This document shows positions 18,160-27,856 of a stretch of DNA of 64,000 bases, piece by piece (positions within the stretch are counted from its first letter, which is position 1; every line of letters begins with the position of its first letter). Below the pieces are notes generated by a model, which saw only the letters and a program-made list of their open reading frames with translations, was not told where the DNA came from and made no database searches. Made by a program: the position numbers and the translations under genes. Source of the DNA: Secundilactobacillus pentosiphilus. GTDB taxonomy: Bacteria; Bacillota; Bacilli; Lactobacillales; Lactobacillaceae. The stretch covers positions 16,046 through 80,045 of the forward strand of contig NZ_BCMI01000012.1 of NCBI RefSeq assembly GCF_002217985.1, read 5' to 3'.

Positions 18160-19335
18160 TCATTTTTTATGATCATCTTTTAATTGAGTTCCATTTTTAA
18201 CTGGTAAATGAATAATGAACCGGGTCAGTTCATCGGTTGACGTCACGTAGATGTAGCCGCCATGCCGATCAACAATACTTTGAGCAATCGCCAGCCCTAA
18301 TCCAGTTCCGCCCGTTGCCTTAGACCGCGATCCTTCAACCCGATAAAACCGTTCAAAGACCTGCGATAACGCAGCTTCTGGAATCTTTTTGCCGTCATTT
18401 TCCACGCTAATGACAACTTGCTGATCATCCGGCTGTTCGGCCCGCAAATTAATGTGTTTACCGCCCTGACCATACTTCAAAGCATTGGTAATCAAGTTAT
18501 TGAACACCCGACCCAGCTTCTCCGCATCCGCTTCAATGTGAATCGGTTTATCGGGAACCTCAATGTTAATGGCCATGCCCTTCTCGCCAGCTTCCAGTTC
18601 AAAACTGGCTTCCAGCTGCTCTAACATTTGACCAATGTCTAACGTAGCAATCGATAACGGCGTATCGGTCTGGCGCATTTTCGTATAAACAAATAAGTCA
18701 TCCACTAAAGACTTCATCTGTTTAGCTTTATTGTAGGCGGTATTCGTATATTTCAAGAGGTCTTCTTCGGAATGGTACTGTCGATCTTCCACCAATCCAA
18801 GGTAGCCAATAATGGAGGTTAACGGCGTCCGTAAATCGTGGCTGACGTTGGTGATCAAATCGTCCTTTGATTTCTCGATTCGCCGTTCTTCATCCATTGA
18901 GGCAATGACGGAGTCCACCAGCGCGTTCACTGAAGTGATCACCCGTTGTGTTTCCCCCTTGATCGTAAACGGAATACGGTGGTCAAAATGGCCGTTGGCA
19001 ATGTAATGCAGTTCATCAATAATGTGCCGTAATTGCATTTGCCGGTAACGGCGAATCAGCCGCCAGTAAACAACCCCTGCATCAAACAGGATCATCAAGA
19101 CAATGAAGATGTTTTCCCAGCTCCAAAGCTGATAGTGAGCGGGTCCGATAATGATCGAGCGCTTGATGATGAAGATCCCGTCTTGAAGACCTGGGTTCGT
19201 CTGAATCATTTCGTTTAAAAGGACGATCACCGACAAATTAAGCAACAGCAAAAGCACGACGGTCACGATACCTTCCATGATCAGCGCGCTTTTTTCCCTG
19301 CCTGTGAGCTTCATTGCCTTACCGTCTGTATTCAT
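18160..19335 (-). CDS. Two-component sensor histidine kinase
   Basis: A 391-residue inner-membrane sensor with two helices (about 20-42 and 73-92) enclosing a short extracellular loop of ~30 residues. A HAMP-like linker follows, then the H-box NVSHDLRTPLTS (His166) and an ATPase domain with N-box (NNLITNALKYG) and G-box (GGTGLGLAI). The ATG at 19335 was chosen because AGGGGAAAT precedes it and the longer frame would overlap the regulator gene. The gap to the regulator gene is 7 bases, and dacA follows. The architecture resembles the VanS/CroS-like wall-stress kinases; the signal is not known. Confidence 0.93.
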   Translation of the reverse strand: MNTDGKAMKLTGREKSALIMEGIVTVVLLLLLNLSVIVLLNEMIQTNPGLQDGIFIIKRSIIIGPAHYQLWSWENIFIVLMILFDAGVVYWRLIRRYRQMQLRHIIDELHYIANGHFDHRIPFTIKGETQRVITSVNALVDSVIASMDEERRIEKSKDDLITNVSHDLRTPLTSIIGYLGLVEDRQYHSEEDLLKYTNTAYNKAKQMKSLVDDLFVYTKMRQTDTPLSIATLDIGQMLEQLEASFELEAGEKGMAINIEVPDKPIHIEADAEKLGRVFNNLITNALKYGQGGKHINLRAEQPDDQQVVISVENDGKKIPEAALSQVFERFYRVEGSRSKATGGTGLGLAIAQSIVDRHGGYIYVTSTDELTRFIIHLPVKNGTQLKDDHKK

Positions 19336-19342
19336 ATTTCCC

Positions 19343-20032
19343 CTAATGTGTTTCAATCTTGTATCCGACACCCCAAACCGTTTGAATGACCTTCTCGCCG
19401 CCAGTTGCTTCTTCGATCTTATCCCGCAAATGTGATACGTGGACCATGACCGTCTTAGCGGAAACAATCGACTCCTGACGCCATACCCGTTCGAAGATCT
19501 CGTCAGCTGAGAAGACCCGGTTAGGATGACTAGCTAACAGGTATAGAATTCCAAATTCTAAGGCCGTCAGATTCACCAGCTTACCCGCTAAGGTCTTCAC
19601 TTCATGGGAGTCCTTGTTAATGGTCAATGAACCAATATCAAGCACGTCTGGCTTTTCGTCAGTCACGTGATCGGAAGCCCGACGCAGCAATGACTTGACC
19701 CGTGCCATAACTTCCAGCGGATTAAACGGCTTAGTCACGTAATCATCACCGCCACTGACTAGGCCTTGAATCTTATCCATATCATCGGTTTTCGCAGACA
19801 AAATCAAAATCGGCAGTTCAGAATCCTTACGAACTTCCTTAATGACTTCGATACCGCTCATTTCAGGCATCATAATATCCAAAATCATCAGTCCGATATC
19901 CGGTGTGGTATGCAGCTTAGTCAGCGCTTCTTTACCATTGTAGGCGGTAATTGGTTCATAACCCTCGTTTTTAATGTAGATTTCCAGCAATTGTGCAATT
20001 TCTTTATCGTCGTCAACAACTAAAATTTTCAT
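19343..20032 (-). CDS. OmpR/PhoB-family response regulator
   Basis: A 229-residue DNA-binding regulator, partner of the kinase next to it. The receiver domain (1-120) has the acidic pair at Asp8-Asp9, the phospho-acceptor Asp52 in LMILDIMMPEM and the switch lysine in VTKPFNP. The C-terminal winged helix (about 130-229) contains the typical VSAKTVMVHVSHLRDKIE recognition helix and ends VWGVGYKIE. I placed the start at the ATG at 20032, where the conserved MKILVVDDD begins, with AAGGAG upstream. It is first in the regulator-kinase-dacA operon, which suggests it controls peptidoglycan trimming or senses wall damage. Confidence 0.94.
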   Translation of the reverse strand: MKILVVDDDKEIAQLLEIYIKNEGYEPITAYNGKEALTKLHTTPDIGLMILDIMMPEMSGIEVIKEVRKDSELPILILSAKTDDMDKIQGLVSGGDDYVTKPFNPLEVMARVKSLLRRASDHVTDEKPDVLDIGSLTINKDSHEVKTLAGKLVNLTALEFGILYLLASHPNRVFSADEIFERVWRQESIVSAKTVMVHVSHLRDKIEEATGGEKVIQTVWGVGYKIETH

Positions 20033-20226
20033 GATTTTTGAGTTCTCCTTATTATTCAAGCAATCGATCAAAATGGCCTTAGCCACTTATTCGTGAGCAA
20101 TCCGTGAGCGTAATTCAACCACCCCGTTTGCTTAGGTCTATCTTACCAAAAGATAATCAGTCATTCATTATTATTCCGTTAATTTAAGGTTCTCATTAAA
20201 TTCTACAGCAGATTTCTGGAATAAAC

Positions 20227-20273
20227 AAAAGAAGCCCAAAGAGAAATCTAATTGATAACCTCTCTCAGGCTTC
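20227..20273 (-). terminator. Terminator after guaB
   Basis: GAAGCC..AGAGA pairs with TCTCT..GGGCTTC around a long loop, followed on the minus strand by TTTTGTTT. Confidence 0.65.
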
Positions 20274-20296
20274 TAAACGTCTTTAAACTGGTTTAA

Positions 20297-21514
<1,218 letters not shown>

Positions 21515-21618
21515 TCATTAACTTGTAAGATTTAAGTTTCGAATTCTCATCAAACATGTTCTCAAAGCACGCTCTTAAGCTTAATTTTTAAATAATTTGG
21601 GAACAATTTATTAAGTTA

Positions 21619-21636
21619 GCTTCGTTTTGTTCGGAG
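21619..21636 (-). promoter_or_regulatory. Possible PurR-type box upstream of guaB
   Basis: The minus strand reads CTCCGAACAAAA, matching the CCGAACWWT core known for PurR boxes in lactococci and bacilli. It lies about 190 bp upstream of the guaB start. A single short match is weak evidence. Confidence 0.25.
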
Positions 21637-21656
21637 CATCCTCATCCTAGGTATAC

Positions 21657-21709
21657 AAAAATCAGCTTGATCACTGACCAAAACGGTTGCTTATCAAGCT
21701 GATTTTTAG
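21657..21709 (-). terminator. Terminator after the DUF1129 gene
   Basis: AAAATCAGCTTGAT with ATCAAGCTGATTTTT around a ~21-base loop, and T-rich on both strands. Confidence 0.8.
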
Positions 21710-21740
21710 TTGAGACGACGTAATGTCTCTTAATGACGCA

Positions 21741-22508
21741 TTATTTACGACGGGTTGGTGCTGTACTGCCAAAAAAGCCCTGGGTCAATTTGTAATGGCT
21801 TTTGACGACGAATGATGTCAAAGCGCCAAATACCCCAACAATAAGCATTGGCCATGCACCGATAGCTGGGTTCAAATAACTTGGCAGCATTGATGTCAAT
21901 GTGAATAACAGCAACCATAGAACTAGGAATGCCAACGCAGATAAGACCCGAATCCAAAGCGAGTACTTATGTTCACGTTTGGCATCGAAAGCCCGTGGAA
22001 TAATCGGTAACGCTAATCCTGCAATCACTGAAGATAAAATGATTGAGAACATGCCGACTGCTTGATTATCCTTCTGTGAAGCCGGTGCAAACAGGAACAT
22101 GAGGCCAAACATAAAGCAGAACATCGTGAAAAAGTTCATCCCGTTATAAAGTACACTTGGCCAGTAGGGGTCCGTGGCACCAGCCGGCCGTTTGGGCCCT
22201 TCAACAATCTCTTTAATACGGGCGTCAATATCACTGCCGTACAAGTTACGGGCGGTTTTACCCGTTTTTTGGCCTTCCAGCAGTTCACTCGTCGTCTGCT
22301 TGACGATTTCTGCCTTCTTTTCGGTCGTTAGCTGAGTTGCTTCCAACGCCTGGTTAAACCGGAATAAATAGTCTGCATTCCGTTTAGTCAAACCAATGTT
22401 ATCGAAAGCAGCCCGCTCATTTTTAGCTGCACTATTACGATCCTGGTGAACAGCAGCGTTACGTTGACGCTGCTGCGCACTAGCATTGCGTTTATCATTC
22501 TCGCTCAA
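21741..22508 (-). CDS. DUF1129-family membrane protein
   Basis: 255 residues. A basic, Gln/Asn/Ala-rich hydrophilic N-terminus (about 1-40) and a helical cytoplasmic region (about 40-110) are followed by four membrane helices (roughly 128-148, 155-175, 190-212 and 220-240) and a basic tail. This layout, and the position next to ychF and the par genes, match the DUF1129 proteins of Lactobacillales, whose function is unknown. The start is a TTG preceded by AAGGAG at 7-8 bases. Two hairpin repeats separate it from ychF, so co-transcription is uncertain. Confidence 0.75.
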   Translation of the reverse strand: MSENDKRNASAQQRQRNAAVHQDRNSAAKNERAAFDNIGLTKRNADYLFRFNQALEATQLTTEKKAEIVKQTTSELLEGQKTGKTARNLYGSDIDARIKEIVEGPKRPAGATDPYWPSVLYNGMNFFTMFCFMFGLMFLFAPASQKDNQAVGMFSIILSSVIAGLALPIIPRAFDAKREHKYSLWIRVLSALAFLVLWLLLFTLTSMLPSYLNPAIGAWPMLIVGVFGALTSFVVKSHYKLTQGFFGSTAPTRRK

Positions 22509-22558
22509 ATTGGAATCTCCTTTTCTGGTTGGATTGGGGTGGTCTAATTTTATATAGC

Positions 22559-22678
22559 TGAAACGTGTTCCGCCAAGCAGATAGCTGCATGTAAGTCAGT
22601 TCCGGTATAAATCCAAGACCAGGATTTTTACCGGAACCGCCTTACACTCCGCTATCTAACCGCTTGGCTACACACTCT
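22559..22678 (-). repeat. Stop-codon-linked hairpin repeat, distal copy after ychF
   Basis: Pairings are CCAAGC/GCTTGG, AGATAGC/GCTATCT, TGTAAG/CTTACA, GTTCCGGT/ACCGGAAC and AATCC/GGATT. The innermost stem sequence is unique to this copy but fully paired. Confidence 0.85.
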
Positions 22679-22684
22679 GCTTTT

Positions 22685-22805
22685 GAAACGTGCTCCGCCA
22701 AGCAGGGAGTTGCATATAAGTCACTTTTGACACAAATCCCAGGTTCGAGGATTTCTGTCAAAAGCGCCTTATACTCCACTCCCTAACCGCTTGGTTCCGC
22801 ACTCT
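22685..22805 (-). repeat. Stop-codon-linked hairpin repeat, proximal copy after ychF
   Basis: Pairings are CCAAGC/GCTTGG, AGGGAGT/ACTCCCT, ATATAAG/CTTATA, CTTTTGACA/TGTCAAAAG and AAATCC/GGATTT. Its edge (AGAGTGCGG on the minus strand) overlaps the last bases of the ychF TAG stop. Confidence 0.85.
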
Positions 22806-23904
22806 AGACATTGAACCTAAACTCCGCTATATCCCCATCTTGCATGACGTAATCCTTACCTTCAACACGCAGCTTTCCGGCATCCTTTACCGCTGCTTCC
22901 GACTCCAACTTATCTAAGTCATCGTACGCCATAATTTCCGCACGAATGAAGCCCCGCTCAAAGTCCGAGTGAATAATTCCGGCCGCCTGTGGTGCCTTAG
23001 TGCCCTTTTTAAAGGTCCAAGCTCTGGTTTCCTTACCACCAGCCGTGAAGAAGGTTTCTAGACCTAACAGCTTATATGATGCGCGGATCAGCCGGTTCAA
23101 GCCCGGTTCCGTCACGCCTTCAGCTTCTAGGAAGTCCGCTTTTTCGTCATCGTCCAATTCAGCGATTTCCTCTTCGGCTTCTGCAGCCACAGCAATCGCT
23201 TGGGCGCCTTCCTTAGCAGCATAATCCTTGATTGCTGGGAAGTACTTGGACTTTTCTGGATCAGCCATATCATCTTCAGCAATGTTGGCAACGTAAAGTA
23301 CTGGCTTGCTGGTCAGCAAGAACAGTCCCTTAACGATCTTTTGTTCGTCTTCGTCAAAGTCGATTGAACGAACACCCTTACCTGCTTCAAGTACCGGCTT
23401 GATCTTATTCAAAACGGCCAGTTCAGCCTTAGCTTCCTTATCGCTGCCCTTAGCGGCCCGTTGTACCTTTGCCAAACGCTTATCGACAGCTTCCAGATCT
23501 GACAAACCTAATTCCAAATTAATGGTTTCAATATCATCGATGGGGTCGATTTTACCGGAAACGTGGGTGATGTTATCGTCATCAAACGCCCGCACAACGT
23601 GCACAATAGCGTCTACCTGACGAATGTTTTCCAAGAACTTGTTTCCTAAACCTTCACCCTTGCTGGCACCCTTAACAATGCCGGCAATATCGGTAAATTC
23701 AAACGTGGTTGGAACCACTTTTTTAGCTGGAATCAATTCTTGAATCCGGTCTAGTCGTGAATCCGGTACTTCAACCATCCCAACGTTAGGATCGATCGTT
23801 GCAAATGGGTAGTTAGCCATTTCGGCTCCTGCCTTGGTAATCGCGTTAAATAAGGTTGACTTACCAACGTTTGGTAAGCCGACAATTCCTGCTGTTAATG
23901 ACAT
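22804..23904 (-). CDS. ychF: Ribosome-associated ATPase YchF (OLA1 family)
   Basis: A 366-residue Obg-family P-loop NTPase with preference for ATP, involved in translation and stress responses and binding the ribosome. G1 is GLPNVGKSTLFN (about 8-19), G3 is FTDIAGIVKGASKGEGLGNKF (first part, residues about 68-85) and the C-terminal TGS-like domain runs from about 280 to the end (AWTFKKGTKAPQAAGIIHSD). The family's usual 360-366 residues are present. The ATG follows AAAGGAAG. It lies 22 bases after DUF951 in the parB-side operon, and its stop codon merges with a hairpin repeat. Confidence 0.97.
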   Translation of the reverse strand: MSLTAGIVGLPNVGKSTLFNAITKAGAEMANYPFATIDPNVGMVEVPDSRLDRIQELIPAKKVVPTTFEFTDIAGIVKGASKGEGLGNKFLENIRQVDAIVHVVRAFDDDNITHVSGKIDPIDDIETINLELGLSDLEAVDKRLAKVQRAAKGSDKEAKAELAVLNKIKPVLEAGKGVRSIDFDEDEQKIVKGLFLLTSKPVLYVANIAEDDMADPEKSKYFPAIKDYAAKEGAQAIAVAAEAEEEIAELDDDEKADFLEAEGVTEPGLNRLIRASYKLLGLETFFTAGGKETRAWTFKKGTKAPQAAGIIHSDFERGFIRAEIMAYDDLDKLESEAAVKDAGKLRVEGKDYVMQDGDIAEFRFNV

Positions 23905-23926
23905 AATAAAGTCTCACTCTTCCTTT

Positions 23927-24118
23927 TTAGTCAGTTTTTGGTTTCTTTTCTAAAACCTTTTTCAGCTTTTTTTCAAACTCGCGACGGCTCAGCATCACGA
24001 TATGGCCGCAGCCGGTGCACTTGATTTTAATATCGGCACCCATTCGAATAATTTCCCAGCGGTTAACACCACATGGGTGCGGCTTCTTCATTTCAACTAA
24101 ATCACCTAAATCGTACAT
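23927..24118 (-). CDS. DUF951 family protein
   Basis: A 63-residue basic protein matching DUF951, widely found in Firmicutes beside parB and ychF. It has two short CxxC-related elements (CGV and CTGCGH at about 18 and 36-41) that could bind a metal, a beta-rich core (DLVEMKKPHPCG, WEIIRMGADIKIKC) and a lysine-rich helical tail. The role is unknown; small size and charge suggest nucleic-acid contact, which is inference only. It starts 10 bases after the parB stop, with AGGAG upstream. Confidence 0.9.
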   Translation of the reverse strand: MYDLGDLVEMKKPHPCGVNRWEIIRMGADIKIKCTGCGHIVMLSRREFEKKLKKVLEKKPKTD

Positions 24119-24128
24119 CGAATCACTC

Positions 24129-25010
24129 CTAATCTAAATGTACGTCGAGAATATCCAGAATACGGCTTAAGTCGTCATCTGACATATACTCGATTTCAAT
24201 CCTGCCTTGGCCGGCTTCTTTAGACTCACTGATCGTTACTTGCGTCCCAAACTTCTCTTGGAGCACGTTTTCACCCGCTCGCAAATAAGGCGACTTCTGC
24301 TTGACGTGCTTCTTCGGTTTTGCGGCCGCTTGACCGTTCATCTTACTGACGACGCCTTCCAAAGCCCGCACAGTCATTTTACCATCCGCAGCCCGGTTAG
24401 CCAGACTCACCATCTGCGACCGGTCTTTCAAAGACAGCAACGTTCTGGCCTGCCCCATTGACAGACGCTTTTTTTGCAGCAGTTCCTTCACTTGCTTTGG
24501 TAACCCTAGTAACCGTAAATAGTTGGCAATGTACGGCCGGCTTTTACCCAACCGTGAAGAAACCTGAGCCTGTGTTAAGTTCAAGTTGCTCATCAGCATT
24601 TCGTAGGCCTCAGCCTCTTCTAACGGTGTCAGGTCTTCACGCTGCAAGTTTTCCATCACAGCAATTTCCATCATCTGCGGTTCAGTGACTTCCCGGACGA
24701 TTGCTGGAATCGTTTCGTTCTTGATCAACTTAGAAGCCCGCACACGCCGCTCACCGGCTAGAATCTCATAACGAGAAACCTCTGGATCCGGCTGACGAAC
24801 AATGATTGGTTGAAACACACCCGATTTTTTAATCGACTGTGCCAAATCCTTCAGTGCCGTCTGGTCAAACTTTTGCCGTGGCTGATACGGGTTCGGGCGA
24901 ATTTGATCGAGTTTAATATCAATCACTGTTTCTACATTTGGGTCAACGCTATTATCCGCAAATAATGCTTCAATGCCGCGTCCGAGTCCCTTATTATTTT
25001 TGTTTGCCAT
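24129..25010 (-). CDS. parB: Chromosome partitioning protein ParB (Spo0J)
   Basis: A CTP-dependent DNA clamp that loads at parS near the origin, recruits SMC and works with ParA in chromosome segregation. 293 residues: an N-terminal ParA-interacting segment (KGLGRGIEALF), then the nuclease-like CTPase domain with PYQPR and GERRVRASK. The helix-turn-helix region (about 130-190, LTQAQVSSRLGKSRPYIANYLRLL) comes next, and a C-terminal dimerisation domain ends LDILDVHLD. The ATG at 25010 lies within the end of parA, a 17-base overlap, suggesting translational coupling. Confidence 0.95.
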   Translation of the reverse strand: MANKNNKGLGRGIEALFADNSVDPNVETVIDIKLDQIRPNPYQPRQKFDQTALKDLAQSIKKSGVFQPIIVRQPDPEVSRYEILAGERRVRASKLIKNETIPAIVREVTEPQMMEIAVMENLQREDLTPLEEAEAYEMLMSNLNLTQAQVSSRLGKSRPYIANYLRLLGLPKQVKELLQKKRLSMGQARTLLSLKDRSQMVSLANRAADGKMTVRALEGVVSKMNGQAAAKPKKHVKQKSPYLRAGENVLQEKFGTQVTISESKEAGQGRIEIEYMSDDDLSRILDILDVHLD

Positions 25011-25767
25011 GAGCAGCTGCCACTTCCTTTGCGAGTTGCGAATAAACTTGAGCACCGGTTGACTTCGGATCATAATCCATAATTGGTAACCCATGGCTTG
25101 GTGCCTCAGATAACCGGACATTACGTGGGATGATGGTCTCGTAAACGTTGTCTTTAAAGTACTTTTTCACTTCTTCATTTACTTGGTGGCCCAAATTAGT
25201 TCGGGCATCATACATGGTCAGCAAAACGCCTTCAATCTTCAAGTTAGGATTGAAATGCTTGCGTACCAGTTGAATCGTATTGAGCAATTGACTGAGCCCT
25301 TCCAATGCGTAGTACTCCGATTGAACTGGAATCAAAATGGAGTTGCTGGCAGTAAAGGCATTAATGGTCAACAGACCCAATGAAGGCGGACAGTCCACCA
25401 AAATGAAATCGTATTGATCCTGAATGGCTTTAAGGGCATCTAATAAACGAGTCTCGCGGGCAATTTGAGCCGTCAGTTCAATTTCAGCACCTGACAGTTG
25501 AATGGTTGCTGGCGCAATGTCTAAATCTTTATGACTCGTATGTAAGATCACATCAGCAATTGGCTCTTCATTAACCAGAACGTCGTAAATGTCCTTGGAA
25601 ATGGAGGACTTGGCAATGCCAACCCCACTGGTAGCGTTCCCCTGTGCATCGATATCGACCAACAATACGTGGTTGCCCAGGTTGGCTAAGCCAGCACCCA
25701 AGTTCACTGCAGTCGTCGTTTTGCCGACCCCGCCTTTTTGGTTCGCAAGCGCAATTATATCTGCCAT
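24994..25767 (-). CDS. parA: Chromosome partitioning ATPase ParA (Soj)
   Basis: A 257-residue deviant-Walker ATPase that works with ParB in origin segregation and, in Bacillus, also modulates DnaA. Visible motifs are the KGGVGKTTT Walker A with its signature lysine (residues 11-19), DIDAQGNAT (A'), and DCPPSLGLLT (Walker B region, about 121-130). The ATG follows AAGGAGTGA. It lies between noc (19 bases upstream) and parB (overlapping), in the order expected for the rsmG-noc-parA-parB operon. Confidence 0.96.
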   Translation of the reverse strand: MADIIALANQKGGVGKTTTAVNLGAGLANLGNHVLLVDIDAQGNATSGVGIAKSSISKDIYDVLVNEEPIADVILHTSHKDLDIAPATIQLSGAEIELTAQIARETRLLDALKAIQDQYDFILVDCPPSLGLLTINAFTASNSILIPVQSEYYALEGLSQLLNTIQLVRKHFNPNLKIEGVLLTMYDARTNLGHQVNEEVKKYFKDNVYETIIPRNVRLSEAPSHGLPIMDYDPKSTGAQVYSQLAKEVAAAHGKQK

Positions 25768-25786
25768 CGGTTTTCGTCACTCCTTT

Positions 25787-26611
25787 TTATGATTTTTTCA
25801 TGATGTCGATAGTAATTCGGTAACTATCATCATGATCTTCTTCCGTCGTTTTCACTTTCAGACCAGCGTTACTGACCATCTTTAACGATTTTTTGATGGT
25901 GTTGACTGCCACGCGGGTATCGGCTGAAACTGATTTGATCTTCGGCTTTGGCTTTTCCTTAGCACGGTGGCGCTGAATCAGCCGTTCCGCATCACGGACG
26001 GTTAAATGATCAGCAATGATCCGTTCTAACAGTTTTTCTTGCTGCTTGGGCGTCACCGCCAACAGTGCCCGGCCGTGCCGTTCACTGATCTCTTCGTTCA
26101 TGATAGCTTCTTGAACGGGTTCACTAAGCTTCAGCAGCCGTAATTTGTTTGCGATAAATGACTGGCTTTTACCAACGTCTTTTGCCAGCTGACTTTGCGT
26201 CAACTGGTTCAGCTTCATCAAGGATTGGTAGGCCTGTGCTTCTTCAATCGGGGTTAACCCTTCCCGTTGTAAGTTTTCAATCAGCGCCAGTGAAGCCGTC
26301 TCATCATCTGATAATGCTTGAATGATCGACGGTACTTCACGCCACTTCAGCGATTTTACCGCCCGATAGCGCCGTTCCCCGGCAATGATTTCGTATTGAT
26401 GCGGTTCGTACTCCCGTAAGACGATTGGTTGCAGTAAACCATGATCCGCAATGGTTTGTGCCAGTTCATCAATGCTGCGCTGATTAAAAACGTGCCGCGG
26501 CTGGAACCGGTTTGGCACAATAGCATCTACCGGTACCATGACCACTTTTTGTTTAATGTTTTCGGTTTCTCGCTGGTTGGATTTATCGTGACCAAATAAC
26601 GAAAACGCCAT
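25787..26611 (-). CDS. noc: Nucleoid occlusion protein Noc
   Basis: A ParB paralogue that binds NBS sites over the chromosome and keeps the division septum off the nucleoid. 274 residues. An N-terminal amphipathic membrane-targeting segment (MAFSLFGHDK) is followed by the CTPase domain (NRFQPR, GERRYRAVK) and the helix-turn-helix (LTQSQLAKDVGKSQSFIANK, about 135-155), then the C-terminal dimerisation part. Position directly after rsmG and before parA, plus the N-terminal helix, separate it from ParB. The ATG follows AAAGGGGG. Confidence 0.94.
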   Translation of the reverse strand: MAFSLFGHDKSNQRETENIKQKVVMVPVDAIVPNRFQPRHVFNQRSIDELAQTIADHGLLQPIVLREYEPHQYEIIAGERRYRAVKSLKWREVPSIIQALSDDETASLALIENLQREGLTPIEEAQAYQSLMKLNQLTQSQLAKDVGKSQSFIANKLRLLKLSEPVQEAIMNEEISERHGRALLAVTPKQQEKLLERIIADHLTVRDAERLIQRHRAKEKPKPKIKSVSADTRVAVNTIKKSLKMVSNAGLKVKTTEEDHDDSYRITIDIMKKS

Positions 26612-26632
26612 CCTAATCGTCCCCCTTTCTAA

Positions 26633-27361
26633 CTAATCGCCGAGTGGCTCCTTGTTAGGCGTTCCAGCCTTTCGTGGGTAGCGCTTGGGTGTCGGCTTGA
26701 CCTTATCGATCACCACAATGTGCCGTTCGTCCCCTGACTCAGGCAGGGTAAATGATTGGTCTAAGCTCAGTTTACCGCCTAACGTGGCAATTGCGGATTG
26801 TGAATGTGCCAGTTCTGATTCAGTCTGCTGTGCTTTTAACGCAATAAACTGGCCGTGCAGTTTAACAAGTGGCAAGCATAGTTCACTCAATACGCTCATC
26901 CGTGCTACTGCCCGTGCGGTAACGACATCGTAAGCTTCCCGGTGTTCGGAACGCTTGCCGCCAAACTCTTCAGCCCGCGCGTGGTAGACGTTCACACCGT
27001 CTAAGCCCAAATCAGCAATCAAATCCTTCAAGAAATTAATCCGCTTGTTCAAGGAATCCACGATGGTTACTTGCAGATTAGGAAACAGGATCTTCATCGG
27101 TAACGATGGAAAACCGGCTCCGGCACCAACGTCGCAAAGTGTCAGCTTCTCAGTACGTAATTCGAGTGCATAAAAGGCGGGCGTTACTGAATCATAAAAA
27201 TGCTTCAGATAAACGTCACCGCGTTCAGTGATGGTTGTTAAATTAAGGTGTTGATTCGTGTCGACCAGAACTTTAAAATACTGGTCGAACTGTTGCATTT
27301 GCTCCTCGGAAACCGTAATTCCTTGGACTTTTAACGCAGCAATAAATTGGCTATCATTCAT
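26633..27361 (-). CDS. rsmG: 16S rRNA (guanine-527-N7)-methyltransferase
   Basis: Methylates G527 of 16S rRNA with S-adenosylmethionine; loss of the family's activity gives low-level streptomycin resistance. 242 residues, with the SAM-binding motif DVGAGAGFPSLP (about 75-86), the IVDSLNKRINFL segment and the DVVTARAVARM motif. The C-terminus is basic (KPTPKRYPRKAGTPNKEPLG). The ATG follows TTAGGAG. It is the first gene of the rsmG-noc-parA-parB-DUF951-ychF series. A -10-like TATACT at 27407-27412 and a palindrome at 27383-27401 precede it. Confidence 0.96.
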   Translation of the reverse strand: MNDSQFIAALKVQGITVSEEQMQQFDQYFKVLVDTNQHLNLTTITERGDVYLKHFYDSVTPAFYALELRTEKLTLCDVGAGAGFPSLPMKILFPNLQVTIVDSLNKRINFLKDLIADLGLDGVNVYHARAEEFGGKRSEHREAYDVVTARAVARMSVLSELCLPLVKLHGQFIALKAQQTESELAHSQSAIATLGGKLSLDQSFTLPESGDERHIVVIDKVKPTPKRYPRKAGTPNKEPLGD

Positions 27362-27382
27362 TGAAATCTCCTAAGACATTCT

Positions 27383-27412
27383 GTGAAACACTTTGTTTCA
27401 CGCTCTAGTATA
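27383..27412 (-). promoter_or_regulatory. Probable rsmG promoter with a parS-like half-site palindrome
   Basis: The minus strand has TATACT at 27412-27407. Immediately downstream lies the perfect inverted repeat GTGAAACA-ctt-TGTTTCAC (27383-27401), covering the expected transcription start. Its half-site TGTTTCAC equals half of the known parS consensus TGTTTCACGTGAAACA, but the two halves are in swapped order. No good -35 hexamer is visible. Confidence 0.5.
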
Positions 27413-27510
27413 CTTTACATTAATTATGGTATGTACGCAAGCTCTTACAAGTGGTTATTGCTCGCTTTTTTGAACTTTTTTATGGGTGGTTTTGGCGCGA
27501 CTGTTAGCTT

Positions 27511-27560
27511 ATTTCGTTCCGCATTCAGGGCAGCTCGTTGTGCAGGCGCTTCAGTGCTAA
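27511..27560 (+). repeat. Partial copy of the branched structured element
   Basis: ATTTCGTTCCGcaTTCAGGG and the following CAGCTCGTTGTGCAGGCGCT repeat the left arm of the element at 27601-27780 with few changes. The rest of the element is absent. Confidence 0.6.
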
Positions 27561-27600
27561 TTATCACTTGCTACACAAATATTTTATAGTAGTGTTGCGA

Positions 27601-27780
27601 GAATGCATTGCAGCTCATTTCGTTCCGTGTTCAGGGTAACTCGTCGTGCAGGCGCTCCGGAGCTAGCACCTGCGTTTCGCTTGGGGCGGATCTCCTCCGT
27701 CGCCTGATGATGTAACCGAGCAAGAAACGCTCGCTAACATCATCGACACCACGATTTACCCTGAACACTCCACTGCATTT
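27601..27780. other. Structured element X: branched inverted-repeat DNA, possible ncRNA
   Basis: No supported gene. The outer stem is GTGTTCAGGGTA with TACCCTGAACAC and flanking CGTcGTG/CACCACG (27628-27650 against 27746-27769). It encloses three hairpins: GCAGG..GCTCCGGAGC..CCTGC (27648-27672), a GC-rich one closed by GGCG/CGCC (27685-27704), and GATGATGTaacCGAGC with GCTCGctaACATCATC (27707-27745). The shape is that of a folded RNA or a miniature palindromic element. Confidence 0.55.
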
Positions 27781-27856
27781 ATATCCTGCACTTACAATGA
27801 CTTAACAGTTAGGTTGCTGACGCAAATGCCCTTCTATGAAGAAGTTTGGCCACTAT

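Noticed and set aside
27383..27401. A true parS site
   Set aside because: The half-sites are in the opposite order to parS and separated by three bases; kept only as a candidate operator.
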